From: JBAYJY01 sp041664945
GTDB taxonomy: Bacteria; UBP15; UBA6099
Length of the DNA: 8,120 nt
Direction: 5' to 3'
Assembly (NCBI GenBank): GCA_041664945.1
Contig: JBAYJY010000200.1
Location: 1-8,120, forward strand
Of the stretch, positions 6,454 to 8,120 are shown one piece after another. The first letter of the stretch is position 1, and the number at the start of each line of letters is the position of its first letter. The position numbers were made by a program, and so were the translations under genes. The notes under the pieces are model-generated. The model saw only the letters and a program-made list of their open reading frames with translations, searched no databases and was not told the origin of the DNA.

Positions 6454-6840
6454 TTAGACGCGGCGCCGTTTCTTCGGGCGACATCCGTTATGCGGTATCG
6501 GAGTCACGTCTTTTATCGCGCGAATGTTAAAGCCCTGCGCCTGAAAGGAACGGATCGCCGACTCGCGTCCGGATCCGGGCCCCTTCACTAATATATCCAC
6601 GGATTTGAGTCCGAGGGCGCTCACTTCCTTGCCAACGGATTCCGCAGCTAACTGCGCTCCGTACGGCGTTCCCTTGCGCGAGCCCTTAAAACCTACGGTG
6701 CCGCCGCTCGCCCACGATATTACATTCCCCTTCATGTCCGTGATGGAGATTATCGTGTTATTGAACGTCGAGTTAATATGGACGACGCCCTCATTTACCG
6801 CGATTTTCTTCTTTGTTTTTGACTTGCCTTTTTTCCCCAT
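6454..6840 (-). CDS. rpsK: 30S ribosomal protein S11 (uS11)
   Basis: 128 residues, normal length. uS11 sits on the platform of the small subunit next to the mRNA exit. Family segments are visible: a lysine-rich tail (2-13), GVVHINSTFNNTIISITD (18-35), the SWASGGTVGFKGSRKGTPYGAQ block, LVKGPGSGRESAIRSFQ, and the basic end TPIPHNGCRPKKRRRV. A GGAAGGA site lies 7 bases before the ATG. It starts 20 bases after rpsM. Confidence 0.98.
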   Translation of the reverse strand: MGKKGKSKTKKKIAVNEGVVHINSTFNNTIISITDMKGNVISWASGGTVGFKGSRKGTPYGAQLAAESVGKEVSALGLKSVDILVKGPGSGRESAIRSFQAQGFNIRAIKDVTPIPHNGCRPKKRRRV

Positions 6841-6860
6841 GACTATATCCTTCCGTCAGA

Positions 6861-7247
6861 TCAGCCTTTTTTGCCCGGTTTCGCCCTCTTCATACCGATG
6901 GCTTTCCTGCGTCCCTTCTTCGTTCGGGCGTTCGTGTGCGTACGCTGGCCGCGGACCGGCAGGTTCAGCCTGTGCCGCAGTCCCCGGTACGAACCGATCT
7001 CGATTAGACGTTTTATGTTGTTCTGCACATCGCGGCGCACTTCGCCTTCTACTTTGTACTTTGTTTCGATCTCGCGCCGCAACCGAGAAATCATGTCTTC
7101 CGACAGGTCCTTGACCCTGACGTCGGGATCTATCCGCGCATCGTTCAGAATCTTAACCGCTGTCGCGTCTCCGATTCCGTGAATGTATGTCAGCGCGATC
7201 TTCACTTTCTTGTCTGCTGGTATGTCAACTCCGGCAATACGTGCCAT
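6861..7247 (-). CDS. rpsM: 30S ribosomal protein S13 (uS13)
   Basis: 128 residues. uS13 lies in the head of the small subunit and forms intersubunit bridges and P-site tRNA contacts. It starts with MARIAGVDIPADKKVKIALT and TYIHGIG (20-26), the helix-hairpin-helix region. It continues with IGSYRGLRHRLNLPVRGQRT and ends in a basic tail, NARTKKGRRKAIGMKRAKPG, that reaches the tRNA. The ribosome site AGGAGG (7253-7258) is strong and 5 bases from the ATG. The stop is TGA, 20 bases before rpsK. Confidence 0.98.
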   Translation of the reverse strand: MARIAGVDIPADKKVKIALTYIHGIGDATAVKILNDARIDPDVRVKDLSEDMISRLRREIETKYKVEGEVRRDVQNNIKRLIEIGSYRGLRHRLNLPVRGQRTHTNARTKKGRRKAIGMKRAKPGKKG

Positions 7248-7267
7248 AACTGCCTCCTATACGGGTC

Positions 7268-7381
7268 TCAGCCCTGCCGCTGCTTGTGCTTCGGATTCTC
7301 GCAGATCACGCGTACTATCCCGTGCCGCTTAATCACCTTGCATTTTTTGCAGATCTTTTTTACTGACGCTCTTACTTTCAT
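7268..7381 (-). CDS. rpmJ: 50S ribosomal protein L36 (bL36), zinc-binding form
   Basis: A small gene of 37 codons plus TGA, beginning MKVRASVKKICKKCKVIKRH. bL36 is the smallest large-subunit protein and stabilises a 23S rRNA junction. Cys11, Cys14, Cys27 and His32 form the CCCH zinc site of the C+ type. The length of 37 is typical. The ATG is 3 bases past the infA stop, and its GAGGGGAAG ribosome site overlaps the infA coding end, which suggests translational coupling. Confidence 0.97.
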   Translation of the reverse strand: MKVRASVKKICKKCKVIKRHGIVRVICENPKHKQRQG

Positions 7382-7384
7382 CGC

Positions 7385-7657
7385 TTACTTCCCCTCTTCT
7401 TCCGGTTTCGCTTCTTCGACTTGGCGGCCTCTGCCGCCTGACGGATAGCGCCATGTGATCCGGCCGCGATTCAGGTCGTACTGGCTCAGTTCGAGCTTCA
7501 CCCGGTCGCCCGGCACGATTCGGATGAATCTCATCCTTATCTTCCCGGAAATATGCGCGAGCACCTTGTGCCCGTTCTCGAGCACCACGCGGAACATCGC
7601 ATTCGGCAGCGACTCCGTTATGATGCCGTCAACTTCTATTACATCGTCTTTACTCAT
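7385..7657 (-). CDS. infA: Translation initiation factor IF-1 with C-terminal extension
   Basis: 90 residues. IF-1 is a single OB-fold (S1-like) protein that occupies the 30S A site during initiation. Residues 1-71 match the family closely: DDVIEVDGIITESLPNAMFRV, the LENGHKVLAHISGKIRMRFIRI strand region, PGDRVKLELSQYDLNRGRI and TWRY. The normal factor ends here at about 72 residues. This one continues with about 18 more (PSGGRGRQV followed by an acidic EEAKPEEEGK tail). A GGAAGAAG site precedes the ATG. It lies 27 bases after map and 3 bases before rpmJ. Confidence 0.97.
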   Translation of the reverse strand: MSKDDVIEVDGIITESLPNAMFRVVLENGHKVLAHISGKIRMRFIRIVPGDRVKLELSQYDLNRGRITWRYPSGGRGRQVEEAKPEEEGK

Positions 7658-7684
7658 TCTTCTTCCAATCGCCGCCGTTTGTAT

Positions 7685-8120
7685 TTACGGCAGTGTCAAT
7701 ATCTCCGGGCCGTCCTTGCCTGCGACGACCGTATGTTCGAAATGGCACGAAAGGCTTCCGTCCGCCGTCACCACTGTCCATCCATCTTTCAAATACCGCA
7801 CGTCCCACGTTCCCACGTTCACCATCGGCTCAATTGCGCCTGTCATTCCCTCTTTTATCTCGGGTCCGACACCGGCAGGTCCGAAATTCGGTATCTGCAG
7901 ATCCTCGTGCATTACTTTCCCGATTCCGTGGCCCACCAACGCTCTGACGCAGGAGAATCCCTGAGATTCGACTTCAGCCTGCACCGCGTGCGACACATCG
8001 CCGAGCTTGTTTCCGGGCGCCCACTTCGCGATTCCCTTTTCGAGGGCCAGCTTCGTGGTCCTCATCAGCCGGGCAATGTCTTCAGGCGGCTCGCCTCCTA
8101 TGTAGAAGCTTTCCGCCATA
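7685..8120 (-). CDS. map: Methionine aminopeptidase type I, C-terminal part
   Basis: Removes the initiator methionine from nascent proteins. Only about the last 144 residues are in the window; the 5' end lies beyond 8120. Visible active-site elements are GHGIG, with a metal-binding His, MHEDLQIPNFG, the Glu of EPM, and the final Glu of SLSCHFEHTVV. The first Met in the window (8119) is internal. It aligns with the residue right after the second metal-binding Asp of the family (GD followed by MAESFYIGG). The single visible base of the previous codon (T on the minus strand) is compatible with GAT. The gene precedes infA as in many bacteria. The TAA stop is at 7685-7687. Confidence 0.95.
   Translation of the reverse strand, partial: MAESFYIGGEPPEDIARLMRTTKLALEKGIAKWAPGNKLGDVSHAVQAEVESQGFSCVRALVGHGIGKVMHEDLQIPNFGPAGVGPEIKEGMTGAIEPMVNVGTWDVRYLKDGWTVVTADGSLSCHFEHTVVAGKDGPEILTLP

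Noticed and set aside
6605..7114. 169-codon plus-strand frame opposite rpsK and rpsM
   Set aside because: It spans two conserved ribosomal genes on the other strand and its Cys/Ser/Arg-rich composition is typical of a shadow frame.
7248..7267. Alpha-operon S4-binding pseudoknot before rpsM
   Set aside because: Only 20 bases separate rpmJ and rpsM, and I could not identify the nested pseudoknot known from enterobacteria.
7455..7964. 169-codon plus-strand frame opposite infA and map
   Set aside because: Same reasoning: it crosses two real genes and has no recognisable domain or start signal.

Overview
All genes in this window read on the minus strand. Going from the high-coordinate end downwards they are: map (partial, runs off the right edge), infA, rpmJ, rpsM, rpsK, rpsD, rpoA and rplQ. 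This is the classical bacterial alpha operon, with the rpsD-containing order (rpsK-rpsD-rpoA-rplQ) typical of many Gram-negative and deep-branching phyla; Firmicutes usually lack rpsD here. The gaps between these genes are 3 to 59 bases and most starts have a clear Shine-Dalgarno sequence, so they are very probably co-transcribed. The proteins are clearly bacterial. The sequence alone does not allow a phylum call. A TPR-rich exported protein and a divergent MgtE paralogue would fit a poorly characterised environmental lineage, but that is only an impression.

After rplQ comes a 250-base gap that is rich in inverted repeats. It holds a plausible promoter for the next gene, truA (tRNA pseudouridine 38-40 synthase). 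An 89-base gap follows with an excellent sigma70-type promoter (TTGTCA, 17 bases, TATAAT). This promoter drives a gene for an exported TPR protein and shows that the real start is residue 22 of the longest open frame. A long stem-loop between the TPR gene and the next gene may be the TPR terminator.

The next gene (304-1665) encodes an MgtE-family protein with the normal cytosolic N domain, CBS pair and five membrane segments. Its pore signatures are badly eroded, so it may be a magnesium sensor or something other than a working channel. Last comes a canonical tRNA-Ala(TGC) with its own promoter. In the remaining 150 bases at the left edge I see no gene, terminator or repeat.

Together, the right two thirds is core translation and transcription machinery: initiation factor, small- and large-subunit proteins, RNA polymerase alpha, N-terminal Met removal and tRNA modification. 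The left third holds three separately transcribed or loosely linked units. I found no CRISPR array, transposase, phage gene or defence system. The most interesting points are the MgtE-like protein with a lost pore motif, the TPR protein with one repeat split by an insert, and the structured rplQ-truA gap.
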